Assembly (NCBI RefSeq): GCF_900090315.1
Contig: NZ_FMHZ01000002.1
Span: forward strand, 5,178,501 to 5,242,500
Direction: 5' to 3'
Length of the DNA stretch: 64,000 bases
Source of the DNA: Micromonospora citrea
GTDB taxonomy: Bacteria > Actinomycetota > Actinomycetes > Mycobacteriales > Micromonosporaceae
In this document: in pieces, positions 49,823 through 59,182 of the stretch
Numbering within the stretch: position 1 is the first letter of the stretch
How the letters are laid out: every line of letters begins with the position of its first letter
Position numbers and translations under genes: made by a program
The notes under the pieces: model-generated
What the model was told of the DNA's origin: nothing
Seen by the model: the letters and a program-made list of their open reading frames with translations, nothing else
Databases searched by the model: none

Positions 49823-51256
49823 GTGGTGATCCGACGCGTACTCGCGCCCCGCATCGACTTCGGCGCGCTGCGCCGCGAGCTGGGACTGCCCGAGGGGTTC
49901 CCGGCCGCGGCGCAGCGTGAGGCCGACGCCGCGGCGGCGGCGCCGCCCAGGCCGGCCGTCGACCGCACCGACATCCCGTTCGTCACCGTCGACCCCGCCG
50001 GCTCCCGCGACCTCGACCAGGCGATGCACCTCGCCCGCCGCGTCGGCGGCGGCTACCGGGTGTCGTACGCGATCGCCGACGTGGCGGCGCACGTGCGCCC
50101 CGGCGGCGCGTTGGAGGAGGAGACCTGGCGGCGCGGGCAGACCGTCTACCTGCCCGACGGGACGGTGCCGCTGCACCCGGAGACCCTCAGCGAGGGCGCG
50201 GCGAGCCTCCTGCCGGAGGTCGACCGGGCCGCCGTCGTGTGGACCGTCGACCTCGACTCCGAGGGCGGCACCGTCGGGGTCGAGCTGGAGCGGGCGCTGG
50301 TGCGCAGCCGGGCCCAGTTGGACTACGCCGGCGTCCAGGTTGCCGCCGACGCCGGCCGGCTGCCCGACCCGATCGCCCTGCTGCCCGAGATCGGGGCCCT
50401 GCTCACCGCCCGCGGCCTGCGCCGGGGAGCGATCAACCTGCCGCTGCCCGAGCAGGACGTGGAGGCGGACGGCGACGGCTGGCGGCTGGTGCTGCGCGGG
50501 CCGGTGCCGATGGAGGAGCACAACGCGCAGATCTCCCTGCTGACCGGGATGGCCGCCGCCGAGATCATGCTGGCCGGCGGGGTCGGCCTGCTGCGCACGA
50601 TGCCGGCCCCGAAACCCGAGGCGGTGGCGCGGCTGCGCGCCGCCGCCGCCCCGCTGGGCGTGCACTGGCCCGAGGGGGCCGGCCCCGGCGAGGTGCTCGC
50701 CGGGCTGGACCCGTCGCAGCCCCGGGCCGCCGCCTTCGTCGACCAGGCGGCCGAGCTGATGCGCGGCGCCGCGTACACGGCCTTCGACGGCGCACCGCCG
50801 GAGCAGCGGGAGCACGGCGGGGTGGCGGCCGCGTACGCCCATGTCACCGCGCCGCTGCGCCGCCTGGCCGACCGGTACGCCACAGAGGTCTGCCTGGCGC
50901 TGCACGAGGGCCGGCCGGTGCCCGACTGGGCCCGCGCGGCGCTGCCCCGGCTGCCCGAGGTGATGGCGACGACCGACCGGGTGGCCTCGGCGGCCAGCCG
51001 GGGCGCGATCGAGCTCGCCGAGGCGGTGCTGCTCCGGCACCGGGTCGGGGAGACCTTCGACGCGGCGGTGCTCGACGCCGACGCGGTCCCGGAGGGCAAG
51101 CCCCGCCCGGGTCGCCGGCCCGGCGGCACGGTGGCGCTCGACGACCCGCCGGTGCGCGCCCGCTGCCTGGGCGAGCTGCCGCTCGGGGAGCGGGTCCGGG
51201 TCCGGCTGGTCACCGCCGACCCGGCGACGCGTTCGGTGGCCTTCGAACGAGCCTGA
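49823..51256 (+). CDS. RNB-domain ribonuclease
   Basis: A 477-residue protein centred on a catalytic RNB domain of the RNase II/R family, which degrades RNA 3'-5'. Landmarks: VDPAGSRDLDQAM (metal-binding Asp residues), YAIADVAAHV, GTVPLHPETLSEGAASLLPEVDRAAVVW and YAHVTAPLRRLADRY. Cold-shock and S1 domains of full-length RNase R are missing, as in other short actinobacterial RNB proteins. GTG 49823 is the start. Confidence 0.9.
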   Translation: MVIRRVLAPRIDFGALRRELGLPEGFPAAAQREADAAAAAPPRPAVDRTDIPFVTVDPAGSRDLDQAMHLARRVGGGYRVSYAIADVAAHVRPGGALEEETWRRGQTVYLPDGTVPLHPETLSEGAASLLPEVDRAAVVWTVDLDSEGGTVGVELERALVRSRAQLDYAGVQVAADAGRLPDPIALLPEIGALLTARGLRRGAINLPLPEQDVEADGDGWRLVLRGPVPMEEHNAQISLLTGMAAAEIMLAGGVGLLRTMPAPKPEAVARLRAAAAPLGVHWPEGAGPGEVLAGLDPSQPRAAAFVDQAAELMRGAAYTAFDGAPPEQREHGGVAAAYAHVTAPLRRLADRYATEVCLALHEGRPVPDWARAALPRLPEVMATTDRVASAASRGAIELAEAVLLRHRVGETFDAAVLDADAVPEGKPRPGRRPGGTVALDDPPVRARCLGELPLGERVRVRLVTADPATRSVAFERA

Positions 51257-51368
51257 CGCCGGCTGCCCGTCGTGCCGGTCTTCGGTGCCGATGGGGGCGG
51301 GGCGGCAGCGGGGTTTGTCACAGTGCTCGCCCCTGCTGACGCGGGGCCGGGTTTGCGAGGATGACGGC

Positions 51369-52067
51369 ATGGCTTACGACGCGAGCACGCTGCCCGACGT
51401 GTCCGGGCTGACCGTCGGCATCATCGGCGGCACCGGCGACCAGGGACGGGGGCTCGCCTACCGGTTCGCCCGGGCCGGCCAGTCCGTGCTGATCGGGTCG
51501 CGGTCGGCCGAGCGGGCCGCACAGTCCGCGCAGGAGATCGCGTCGCTGCCCGGCGTCCCGGCCGGGGCCGAGGTCGCGGGCGCCGGCAACGAGGAGGTGG
51601 CCCGGCGCAGCGACGTGGTCGTCGTCGCGGTGCCGTGGGACGGGCACGCCGCGACCGTCGCCGCGCTCGCCGAGCCCCTCGCCGGCAAGATCGTCATCGA
51701 CTGCGTCAACCCGCTCGGCTTCGACAAGCAGGGCCCCTACGCGCTCGCCGTGCCGGAGGGCAGCGCCGTCCAGCAGGCCGCCGGGCTGCTGCCCGACTCC
51801 CGGGTCTGCGCCGCGTTCAACCACGTCAGCGCGCCGCTGCTGGCCGACCCGGAGATCGACCGGATCGACCTCGACGTGCTCATCTGCACCGAGGACCGGG
51901 ATCTGGTCGGCGTGGTCGCCGCCCTCGCGGCCCGGATCCCCGGCATGCGCGGCATCTACGCCGGCCGGCTGCGCAACGCCCACCAGATCGAGGCGTTCAC
52001 CGCCAACCTGATCGCCATCAACAAGCGCTACAAGGCGCACGCCGGGATCCGGGTCACCGACCTCTGA
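51369..52067 (+). CDS. npdG: F420-dependent NADP reductase
   Basis: A 232-residue NPDR-type enzyme that shuttles hydride between coenzyme F420 and NADP. It opens VGIIGGTGDQGRGLAYRFARAG (Rossmann loop), has LIGSRSAERA, VVVAVPWDGHA and VIDCVNPLGF, and an F420-site segment AFNHVSAPLL. ATG 51369 (MAYDAS). Its presence fits an actinobacterium with F420. Confidence 0.9.
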   Translation: MAYDASTLPDVSGLTVGIIGGTGDQGRGLAYRFARAGQSVLIGSRSAERAAQSAQEIASLPGVPAGAEVAGAGNEEVARRSDVVVVAVPWDGHAATVAALAEPLAGKIVIDCVNPLGFDKQGPYALAVPEGSAVQQAAGLLPDSRVCAAFNHVSAPLLADPEIDRIDLDVLICTEDRDLVGVVAALAARIPGMRGIYAGRLRNAHQIEAFTANLIAINKRYKAHAGIRVTDL

Positions 52068-52101
52068 CGTCCGGCGGCGTGCCGGTCCGGCGGTGGCCCG
52101 C

Positions 52102-52497
52102 TCAGGGCCGGGCGGCGACCGCGTCGACCTCGAAGAGCATGTCGGGCAGCGCGAGGGCGGCCACGCCGGTGAGGGTCTGCGTGGGCGGCGTGGCACCCCA
52201 GATCTCGCCGATGACCCCCGCGACGACGGCCAGCTTGTCGGCGTCGTGGTCCACGATGTGGGTGCGCAGCTGCACGATGTGGCGGTGCTCCAGCCCCTCG
52301 GCGGCCAACGCCTTCCCCAGGTTGGCGAACGACTGCCTCACCTGTGCGGCGAAGTCCGGGGAGGTGACCTGGCCGGTGGCGTCTGAGGCGTACTGGCCGG
52401 CGACGAGGACCAGTTCTCCCGAGACGCGGGCGACGTGGCTGTAGCCGTAGCTCACCGGGTCGTGCAGGGTGTCGGGGTTGCTGATGGTGTGTGGCAT
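52102..52497 (-). CDS. RidA family protein
   Basis: A 131-residue YjgF/RidA protein that may deaminate reactive enamines or imines. Landmarks: YSHVARVSGELVLVAGQYASDATG, VRQSFANLGKALAAEG and a C-terminal LTGVAALALPDMLFEVDAVA. The usual arginine appears to be missing from the ALPDMLFEVD end, where classical RidA has RxxLP; this may be another RidA subfamily. The gene starts 16 bases downstream of a transporter remnant. Confidence 0.85.
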   Translation of the reverse strand: MPHTISNPDTLHDPVSYGYSHVARVSGELVLVAGQYASDATGQVTSPDFAAQVRQSFANLGKALAAEGLEHRHIVQLRTHIVDHDADKLAVVAGVIGEIWGATPPTQTLTGVAALALPDMLFEVDAVAARP

Positions 52498-52513
52498 GGT
52501 GGTCCTTCCGTGG

Positions 52514-52798
52514 TCAGGCGGTGCGGTCCCGCCGGGCGGCGGCGACCGTGACGGTCGTGAGCAGGGCGAGGACGCCGGCGACGCCGAACGCGGCGCGCCA
52601 GCCGAGGAGGTCGCCGACCACCGTGCCGGCCGGCACGCCGAGGACGGACGCGGTGGAGACCCCGCCGAAGATGACGGCGGTGGCGGGCGCGACGTGCCGG
52701 GCCGGCACGAGGCGGACCGCGAGGCCACCGGCGATCACCCAGAGGCCGCCGACGCTGAGGACTGGTGGACGGGAGCGCCCCGCGGGAATGGGCGTAGG
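52514..52798 (-). pseudogene. MFS transporter remnant
   Basis: Ninety-four codons, stop to stop, hold VIAGGLAVRLVPARHVAPATAV, IFGGVSTASVLGVPAGTVVGDLLGWRAAFG and GVLALLTTVTVAAA, the helices 4-6 region of a drug-efflux MFS protein. There is no N-terminal third and no second half, and no good start. It is a broken gene left between the RidA and Rrf2 genes. The stop of Rrf2 abuts its 5' end, suggesting a deletion that joined them. Confidence 0.7.
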
Positions 52799-53284
52799 TC
52801 AGCCCCGCAGGGCGGTGAAGCGGTTCCGGGTCTGGCCCGGCGCGGCCGGGAACCGGTGCTCCACGGTGGCCTTGATGTCGGCCAGGCTCTGCGCGGCCAG
52901 CTCCCGCCGCCAGCTCAGCTCCGCCCGGCGCATGGCCTGGGAGATCACGCAGGTCTGCCGGTAGTCGACGTCCGGCTGGCCGCCGGGCCCCTGGCGCAGG
53001 ATCTCGCTGCACCGGAACGCCTCCTCGGTGCCCTCGATCGCGACCACCACGTCCAGCAGGGTGATCTCCTCCGGCCGACGGGCCAGCCGGAAGCCGCCCC
53101 TCGGGCCGGAGGTGGAGGTGACGATGCCGGCGCGGGCCAGCGCCTGGAGCTGCTTGTTCAGATAGGCGGGGGGCAGCTCGTAGAACGCGGCGAGGGTGGT
53201 CGCGCGGATCGCCCGGCCGTCGGTGACCCAGGACAGGTTGAGGCAGGTGTGCAGGGCCCACTCGACGCCCTCGCTCATCTTCAT
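52799..53284 (-). CDS. Rrf2-family transcriptional regulator
   Basis: A 161-residue winged-helix regulator. It has the Rrf2 head MKMSEGVEWALHTCLNLSW, an HTH (RATTLAAFYELPPAYLNKQLQALARAGIVTSTSGPRGGFRLA), and cysteines in CSEILRQGPGG and CVISQAM. Two of the three usual iron-sulfur cysteines are there; the sensor class (NsrR, IscR or ligand-free) is not settled. Start ATG 53284. It probably represses its own promoter and neighbours. Confidence 0.88.
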   Translation of the reverse strand: MKMSEGVEWALHTCLNLSWVTDGRAIRATTLAAFYELPPAYLNKQLQALARAGIVTSTSGPRGGFRLARRPEEITLLDVVVAIEGTEEAFRCSEILRQGPGGQPDVDYRQTCVISQAMRRAELSWRRELAAQSLADIKATVEHRFPAAPGQTRNRFTALRG

Positions 53285-53288
53285 AACA

Positions 53289-53320
53289 TGGACGTTACTT
53301 GTCCAGGATCGCTGTGGCAA
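53289..53320 (-). promoter_or_regulatory. Promoter of the Rrf2 gene with an overlapping dyad
   Basis: Reading the minus strand: -35 TTGCCA (53320-53315), 17-base spacer, -10 TAACGT (53297-53292), then CCATGTT and ATG. The dyad TGGAC-N7-GTCCA (53289-53305) overlaps the -10, a good place for an autoregulatory operator. Confidence 0.5.
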
Positions 53321-53445
53321 CGTCTCCGGCGGGTCGGCCCGCCTCGGCCGCGGGGGGAGAGGCCCACGCCCGGCGGGCGGCCCGGGGGCCGTGTGCGCGT
53401 CCCCGGGCCGCCCGGCCGGCATCAAGAGGCGTCGGCCGACCGGCG

Positions 53446-54291
53446 TCAGAAGGTGTGCTCGGCGGCGGGGAAGTCGCCGCCACGGACCTCGTCGGCAAAG
53501 CGCCGGGTCGCGTCGGCGAGGGTGCCGGCCAGGTCGGCGTAGCGCTTCACGAAGCGGGGCGCCTTGCCGGCACGCAGGCCGGCCATGTCCTGCCAGACCA
53601 GCACCTGGGCGTCGGTGTCCGGGCCGGCGCCGATGCCGACGGTCGGGATCGGCAGCTCCGCGGTGATCCGCTTGGCTACCTCGCCGGGCACCATCTCCAG
53701 CACCACGGCGAACGCGCCCGCCTCGGCCACGGCGCGGGCGTCGGCGATGACGTCCTCGGCCGCGTCGCCGCGCCCCTGGACCCGGTAGCCGCCGATGGCG
53801 TGCTCGCTCTGCGGGGTGAAGCCGATGTGCGCCATCACCGGGATGCCGGCGCCGGTGATCGCGGCGATCTGCCCGGCACAGCGCCGGCCGCCCTCCAGCT
53901 TCACCGCGTGGCAGCCGCCCTCCTTCATGAACCGCACCGCGGTGCGCAGCGCCTGCGTCGGACCCTCCTCGTACGAGCCGAAGGGCAGGTCGCCGACGAC
54001 CAGCGTGTGCCGGGTCGCCCGCACCACCGCGCGGACCAGCGGGAGCAGCTCCTCGGCGGTCACCGGCAACGTCGTCTCGTAGCCGAAGACGTTGTTCGCC
54101 GCCGAGTCGCCGACCAGCAGCACCGGGATGCCGGCCTGGTCGAAGATCGAGGCGGTGTACTGGTCGTACGAGGTGAGCATCGGCCACCGCTCGCCGCGCT
54201 CCTTGGCGGCGATCAGGTCGCGGGTGCGTACCCGCCGGGTGGCCGGGCCGCCGTAGAGGGCGGTCACCTCGGACGGGGTGGACTCCACCAT
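53446..54291 (-). CDS. panB: 3-methyl-2-oxobutanoate hydroxymethyltransferase
   Basis: A 281-residue enzyme, the first step of pantothenate synthesis: it adds a one-carbon unit from methylene-THF to 3-methyl-2-oxobutanoate. Landmarks: [66 protein letters not shown] and [27 protein letters not shown] lies before ATG 54291. Minus strand, 141 bases after nadE with a terminator between. Confidence 0.95.
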   Translation of the reverse strand: MVESTPSEVTALYGGPATRRVRTRDLIAAKERGERWPMLTSYDQYTASIFDQAGIPVLLVGDSAANNVFGYETTLPVTAEELLPLVRAVVRATRHTLVVGDLPFGSYEEGPTQALRTAVRFMKEGGCHAVKLEGGRRCAGQIAAITGAGIPVMAHIGFTPQSEHAIGGYRVQGRGDAAEDVIADARAVAEAGAFAVVLEMVPGEVAKRITAELPIPTVGIGAGPDTDAQVLVWQDMAGLRAGKAPRFVKRYADLAGTLADATRRFADEVRGGDFPAAEHTF

Positions 54292-54391
54292 GACTCTCTC
54301 CTTCCTCGAGGCCGCGTGCGCGGTCCCCGGGTTCCGTCGCGATCGTCGCACCCGACGACCGGCCGGCGGCAGAGCCCAGTGGAGGATGTCA

Positions 54392-54423
54392 CTCCCGGGC
54401 CGGCGTGGTGACCGGCCCGGGAG
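54392..54423 (-). terminator. Terminator after nadE
   Basis: 12-bp stem CTCCCGGGCCGG (54392-54403) with CCGGCCCGGGAG (54412-54423), loop CGTGGTGA, ten bases beyond the nadE stop and before panB. Confidence 0.7.
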
Positions 54424-54432
54424 CGACCCGGC

Positions 54433-56193
54433 TCAGCCGTCCTCGCGCCACCGGTTCGTGATCGGCAGCCGCCGGTCCCGCCCGAACGCCTTCATCGAGA
54501 TCTTCGTGCCCGGCGCGGACTGGCGGCGCTTGTACTCGGCGGTATCCACCATCCGCAGCACCCGGTCGACGATGGCCGGGTCGTGGCCGGACGCGACCAG
54601 CCCGTCGCGGCCCAGGTCGCCGTCGACGTAGCCGATCAGGATCGGGTCCAGCACGTCGTAGTCGGGCAGCGTGTCGCTGTCGAGCTGGCCCGGGCTCAGC
54701 TCGGCGCTCGGCGGCTTGCCGATCGAGTTCTCGGGGATGGGCGGGGTCTCGCCCCGGCGGGCGGCGTCCGCGTTGCGCCACTTCGCCAACCGCCACACCA
54801 GCGTCTTCCACACGTCCTTGACGGGGTTGAAGCCGCCGACCGAGTCGCCGTAGAGGGTGGAGTAGCCGACCGCCAGCTCGCTCTTGTTGCCGGTGGTGAG
54901 CACCAGGTGCCCCTCCTGGTTCGACAGGGCCATGAGGATCACCCCGCGCACCCGCGCCTGGAGGTTCTCCACCGAGACGCCGGAGAGCGACATGTTGGCC
55001 AGGAAGGTGTCCACCATCGGCTGGATCGGCTCGACCCGGTAGTCCAGCCCGGTCCGCTTGGCCAGCTCCGCCGCGTCCTCGCGGCTGTGCTCGGAGGAGT
55101 GCTGGCTGGGCAGCGACACGCCGACCACCCGGTCGGGCCCGAGCGCGTCGACGGCCAGCGCGGCCACCACCGCCGAGTCGATGCCGCCGGAGAGGCCCAG
55201 CACCACCGACGGGAACCGGTTCTTGTCGACGTAGTCGCGCAGCCCCAGCACCAGCGCCTGCCACACCTCGGCCTCGTCGGCCACCGGGGCGATGATGCCG
55301 CCCGTGGCGGCGGGCCCGCCGGCCGGTGGCGGGACGGCGTCGACCGCGGCGCGGACCACCCGCATGTCGTCGGCCAGCGCCTCGTCGGGGCCCGCCGACT
55401 CCCGGGCCGGCGGCAGGTCGACGTCGTGCACCAGCAGGTGCTCGACGAACTGCGGCGCGCGGGTGAGCAGTTCGCCGTCCGCGGTCACGATCATCGAGTC
55501 GCCCTCGAAGACCAGCTCGTCCTGGCCGCCGATCATGTTGACGTACGCGATGGTGGCCCCCGCCTCGGCGGCCCGGCGCCGCACCAGCGGCAGCCGGATG
55601 TCGTCCTTGTTCAGCTCGTACGGCGAGCCGTTGATGTTCAGGACCAGACCGACGCCGGCCTGGCGGGCCGCGGCGAACGGGCCGCCGGCCTGCCACAGGT
55701 CCTCGCAGATGGTCAGCGCCACGTCCACCCCGCCGACGCGGACGACGGTCAGCTCCCGGCCGGGGACGAAGTAGCGGTCCTCGTCGAAGACGCCGTAGTT
55801 GGGCAGGTGGTGCTTGAAGTAGGTGGCCACGATGCCGCCCCGGTGCAGCAGCGCGGCCGCGTTACGGGCCCCGCGACCCGGTTCGGCGTCGCCGCTGACC
55901 TGCGGCGGGCCGTCGGCGTCCAGGTATCCCACCAGCACCGGCAGCTCGCCCAGCCCGTCGGCGGCGAGATCGGCGGCGAGCCGGTCCAGCGCGGCCCTCG
56001 ACGCGGCGACGAAGGACCGCCGGAAGACCAGGTCCTCGACCGGGTAGCCGGTCAGCACCATCTCCGGGAACGCGACGAGCTGGGCGCCGGCGTCGGCGGC
56101 ACGGCGGGCCCAGGCACGGACCAGGGCGGCGTTGCCGGCGAGGTCGCCGACGGTCGGGTTGACCTGGCACAGGGCGAGACGCAGGGTGGGCAT
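54433..56193 (-). CDS. nadE: Glutamine-dependent NAD synthase
   Basis: A 586-residue two-domain enzyme that makes NAD from deamido-NAD, ATP and glutamine. The N-terminal nitrilase-like glutaminase has the triad Glu44, Lys127, Cys163 (AFPEM; FKHHLPNYGVFDE; ICEDLW). The C-terminal synthetase has the P-loop SGGIDS at 335-340, SSEHSREDAAELAKRTG, and LLTTGNKSE-like VLTTGNKSELAVGYSTLYGD. Length fits the family. panB follows after a terminator. Confidence 0.95.
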   Translation of the reverse strand: MPTLRLALCQVNPTVGDLAGNAALVRAWARRAADAGAQLVAFPEMVLTGYPVEDLVFRRSFVAASRAALDRLAADLAADGLGELPVLVGYLDADGPPQVSGDAEPGRGARNAAALLHRGGIVATYFKHHLPNYGVFDEDRYFVPGRELTVVRVGGVDVALTICEDLWQAGGPFAAARQAGVGLVLNINGSPYELNKDDIRLPLVRRRAAEAGATIAYVNMIGGQDELVFEGDSMIVTADGELLTRAPQFVEHLLVHDVDLPPARESAGPDEALADDMRVVRAAVDAVPPPAGGPAATGGIIAPVADEAEVWQALVLGLRDYVDKNRFPSVVLGLSGGIDSAVVAALAVDALGPDRVVGVSLPSQHSSEHSREDAAELAKRTGLDYRVEPIQPMVDTFLANMSLSGVSVENLQARVRGVILMALSNQEGHLVLTTGNKSELAVGYSTLYGDSVGGFNPVKDVWKTLVWRLAKWRNADAARRGETPPIPENSIGKPPSAELSPGQLDSDTLPDYDVLDPILIGYVDGDLGRDGLVASGHDPAIVDRVLRMVDTAEYKRRQSAPGTKISMKAFGRDRRLPITNRWREDG

Positions 56194-56450
56194 GCCCTCA
56201 TCTTGCCCCAGCGGTGCGGACCCGACACGCGCGGCGGGACGAGACCGCGGCGGGGCGGCGACCGGCCCCGGCGCCGGGTGTCGGGGCGGTGCCGGCGGGC
56301 GGCCACGGCCGGGCCGGCGGGTGCCGCGGGACAGGGCGGGACGAGGGCCGGCCGGTCGCGTAACGTCGGCGTAACGAGGCGGGTGGAGACTGGTCGGTCA
56401 GGCCGGGTCGACCCCGGTCGAAGGCGGACAACGTGTCGCGAGGGGTGGAA

Positions 56451-57800
56451 GTGGACCGTCAGCAGGAGTTCGTCCTCCGTACGCTGGAAGAGCGGGACAT
56501 CCGGTTCGTCCGGCTGTGGTTCACCGACGTGCTGGGCACGCTCAAGAGCGTCTCGGTGGCCCCCGCCGAGCTGGAGGCGGCCTTCGAGGAGGGCATCGGC
56601 TTCGACGGCTCGGCGATCGAGGGCTTCGCCCGGGTCTTCGAGTCCGACATGGTCGCCATGCCCGACCCGACCACCTTCCAGGTCTTCCCGTTCGAGGGCG
56701 GGGTCAGCGGCGAGAGCGCCCGGATGTTCTGCGACATCCTGCTGCCCGACGGCGGCCCGTCCTGGGCCGACCCGCGGCACGTGCTGCGCCGGGCGCTGTC
56801 GAAGGCGGCCGAGAAGGGGTTCACCTTCTACACCCACCCCGAGATCGAGTTCTTCCTGCTGGAGAACGGCCCGCTGGACGGTTCGGTGCCGGTCCCGGTC
56901 GACACCGGCGGCTACTTCGAGCACACCACCCACGCGGTGGCCCGCGACTTCCGCCGCCAGGCCGTGCTGGCGCTGGAGCGGATCGGCATCTCGGTGGAGT
57001 TCAGCCACCACGAGGTGGCCCCCGGCCAGCAGGAGATCGACCTGCGCTACGCCGACGCGCTGACCACCGCCGACAACATCATGACCTTCCGGCACGTGGT
57101 GAAGGAGGTGGCGCTCTCCACCGGAGTGCAGGCCACCTTCATGCCGAAGCCCTTCACCGACCAGCCCGGCAGCGGCATGCACACCCACCTGTCGCTGTTC
57201 GAGGGGGAGCGCAACGCGTTCCACGACGGCGGCGACCCGATGAAGCTGTCCAAGGTGGCCCGCGCCTTCATCGCCGGGCTGCTGGTGCACGCCAGGGAAT
57301 ACACGGCCGTCACCAACCAGTGGGTCAACTCCTACAAGCGGCTCTTCCCGCAGGCGCTGCCCGACCGGGTCACCGAGAGCCCCGCGTACGTCTGCTGGGG
57401 TCACCTGAACCGGTCCGCGCTGGTCCGGGTCCCGGCCTACGGCAAGCCGAACTCGGCCCGGGTCGAGGTCCGCTCGCCCGACTCGGCGGCCAACCCCTAC
57501 CTGGCCTTCGCGGTGCTGCTCGGGGCCGGGATGAAGGGCATCGAGGAGGGCTACGAGCTGCCGCCGGGCGCCGAGGACGACGTCTGGTCGCTGACCAGCG
57601 CCGAGCGGCGGGCGATGGGATACGAGCCGCTGCCGGAGAACCTGGCCGAGGCGATCGACGTGATGGCCGGCTCCGAGCTTGTCGCCGAGGTGCTCGGCGA
57701 GCACGTCTTCGACTTCTTCCTGCGCAACAAGCGGGCCGAGTGGGAGCAGTACCGCCGCGAGGTCACCCCCTACGAGCGGCAGCGCTACCTGTCGCTGTAG
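56451..57800 (+). CDS. glnA2: Glutamine synthetase-like protein, GlnA2 type
   Basis: A 449-residue glutamine-synthetase-fold enzyme. VDRQQEFVLRTLEERDIRFVRLWFTDVLG matches the start of M. tuberculosis GlnA2, so GTG 56451 was chosen; GTG 56433 is 18 bases longer. Other landmarks: GFDGSAIEGFARVFESDM, EIEFFLL, GMHTHLSLF and the RVEVRSPDSAANPYLAFA loop. In Streptomyces GlnA2 is a gamma-glutamylpolyamine synthetase rather than an ammonia-fixing GS. The adenylylation-site sequence of GlnA1 is not evident at the usual place. Divergent from nadE. Confidence 0.92.
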   Translation: MDRQQEFVLRTLEERDIRFVRLWFTDVLGTLKSVSVAPAELEAAFEEGIGFDGSAIEGFARVFESDMVAMPDPTTFQVFPFEGGVSGESARMFCDILLPDGGPSWADPRHVLRRALSKAAEKGFTFYTHPEIEFFLLENGPLDGSVPVPVDTGGYFEHTTHAVARDFRRQAVLALERIGISVEFSHHEVAPGQQEIDLRYADALTTADNIMTFRHVVKEVALSTGVQATFMPKPFTDQPGSGMHTHLSLFEGERNAFHDGGDPMKLSKVARAFIAGLLVHAREYTAVTNQWVNSYKRLFPQALPDRVTESPAYVCWGHLNRSALVRVPAYGKPNSARVEVRSPDSAANPYLAFAVLLGAGMKGIEEGYELPPGAEDDVWSLTSAERRAMGYEPLPENLAEAIDVMAGSELVAEVLGEHVFDFFLRNKRAEWEQYRREVTPYERQRYLSL

Positions 57801-57890
57801 GGCAGGGCTCCCGCCGCTGGCGCGGTGCCGCTATCGTCTCGATCACCGCGCCGGCACCCCGCCGGGCGTAGGACGGTCGGGAGGCAGTCG

Positions 57891-58316
57891 GTGCTGGAGG
57901 ACCTGCTCAGCGGAGCCTGGCAGAGCGTCGTGTTCGGGGTCGTCGGGGTGGCCCTGATGGCGGCCGGGTTCGGGCTGGTCGACGTGCTCACTCCCGGGCG
58001 GCTGCGCGAGCTGATCTGGGTGCGTCGCAACGGCAACGCCGCGCTGCTGCTCGCCGCCAACCAGCTCGGCATCGCCGGGATCGTGTTCACCGCGATCCTG
58101 ACCAGCTACAGCGACTTCGCCAAGGGGCTGGCCTCGACGGTCATCTTCGGCCTGATCGGGCTGGCCATCATGGCGCTGGCGTTCTTCGTGCTGGACCTGC
58201 TCACGCCGGGCAGGCTCGGTGAGATCATCTGCTCGGACGAGCCGCACCCGGCGGCCCGGGTCAGCGCCGCCACGCACTTCGGAGCCGCCCTGATCGTCTG
58301 CGCCTGCATCGCCTGA
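57891..58316 (+). CDS. DUF350 membrane protein
   Basis: A 141-residue protein with four membrane helices in two repeated pairs. Both halves contain the family phrase: GVALMAAGFGLVDVLTPGRLRELIW and GLAIMALAFFVLDLLTPGRLGEIIC. Function unknown. GTG 57891 follows GGGAGG by six bases. Confidence 0.85.
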   Translation: MLEDLLSGAWQSVVFGVVGVALMAAGFGLVDVLTPGRLRELIWVRRNGNAALLLAANQLGIAGIVFTAILTSYSDFAKGLASTVIFGLIGLAIMALAFFVLDLLTPGRLGEIICSDEPHPAARVSAATHFGAALIVCACIA

Positions 58317-58413
58317 GCCGTCGCCCGCTCCCGCGTCGCCCACGCCGGCTGTGCGCGCCGCCGCCTGACCGGGGCGGAGCGGTTCCGTCGGACCCCCGTC
58401 GTAGGTTGCGGGA

Positions 58414-59109
58414 GTGAACCGGACGGATCGTCTCTACGCACTGGTGGAGGAGCTGCGCGCCGTGTCGCCCCGGCCGCGCAGCGCCCGCTGGCTCGCCGAG
58501 CGCTTCGAGGTGAGCACCCGCACGATCGAGCGCGACATCAACGCCCTCCAGGAATCCGGCGTGCCGATCTGGGCCGAGCAGGGCCGCACGGGCGGCTACG
58601 CGCTCGACCGGGCGCGCACGCTGCCGCCGGTCAACCTGACCCCCGGCGAGGCCGTCGCCCTGGCGGTGGCGCTGCACCGGATGCGCGGCACCCCGTTCGC
58701 CGCCGCGGCCGGCTCCGCGCTGCGCAAGCTGGTCGCCGTGATGCCGGCCGCCGACGCCGCCGAGGCACACCGGCTGGCCGCGCGGGTGCACCTGATCGGC
58801 GAGGGCCCGGCGACACCCGTCCCGGCCGGCGTCGCCGACGCCGTACGCGCGGGGCGCGTGCTGCGCATCCGCTACGCCGACCGGGCGGGCGCCGGCTCGC
58901 TGCGCGACGTGGAACCGTTGGGCTACCTCGGCAACGCCCGGCACTGGTACCTGCTGGCCTGGTGCCGGTTGCGCGGCGGCATCCGGGCCTTCCGCACCGA
59001 CCGGATCAGCACGGTCACCACCCTCGGCGAGCGGGTGCCGGAGCGGGAGCTGGCTGTCGACGACCTCGACATCCCCCGGGAGCGCATCCGCCGGCTCAGC
59101 CTGGTCTGA
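58414..59109 (+). CDS. YafY-type HTH/WYL regulator
   Basis: A 231-residue regulator. The N-terminal HTH (RTDRLYALVEELRAVSPRPRSARWLAERFEVSTRTIERDINAL) is followed by QESGVPIWAEQGRTGGYALD and a WYL domain with the WYLLAWC motif near residue 180. Ligands of WYL domains are single-stranded nucleic acids or small molecules. It lies 73 bases before the NACHT gene. In other actinobacteria such regulators are paired with VOC proteins (from memory), and a VOC gene does appear just after the NACHT gene. No obvious promoter dyad was found. Confidence 0.85.
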   Translation: MNRTDRLYALVEELRAVSPRPRSARWLAERFEVSTRTIERDINALQESGVPIWAEQGRTGGYALDRARTLPPVNLTPGEAVALAVALHRMRGTPFAAAAGSALRKLVAVMPAADAAEAHRLAARVHLIGEGPATPVPAGVADAVRAGRVLRIRYADRAGAGSLRDVEPLGYLGNARHWYLLAWCRLRGGIRAFRTDRISTVTTLGERVPERELAVDDLDIPRERIRRLSLV

Positions 59110-59182
59110 GACGGGACAGCGCCGGCCGCCGGGCGCACGGCATGCTGTCCCATCTGGACGTTCCGTGGGAGGAGTCACCGAC

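Noticed and set aside
47848..49986. A 712-codon minus-strand open frame over the histone-like gene
   Set aside because: Its middle is the Arg/Gly-rich complement of Ala/Lys repeats. Only the last 153 codons look like a real gene.
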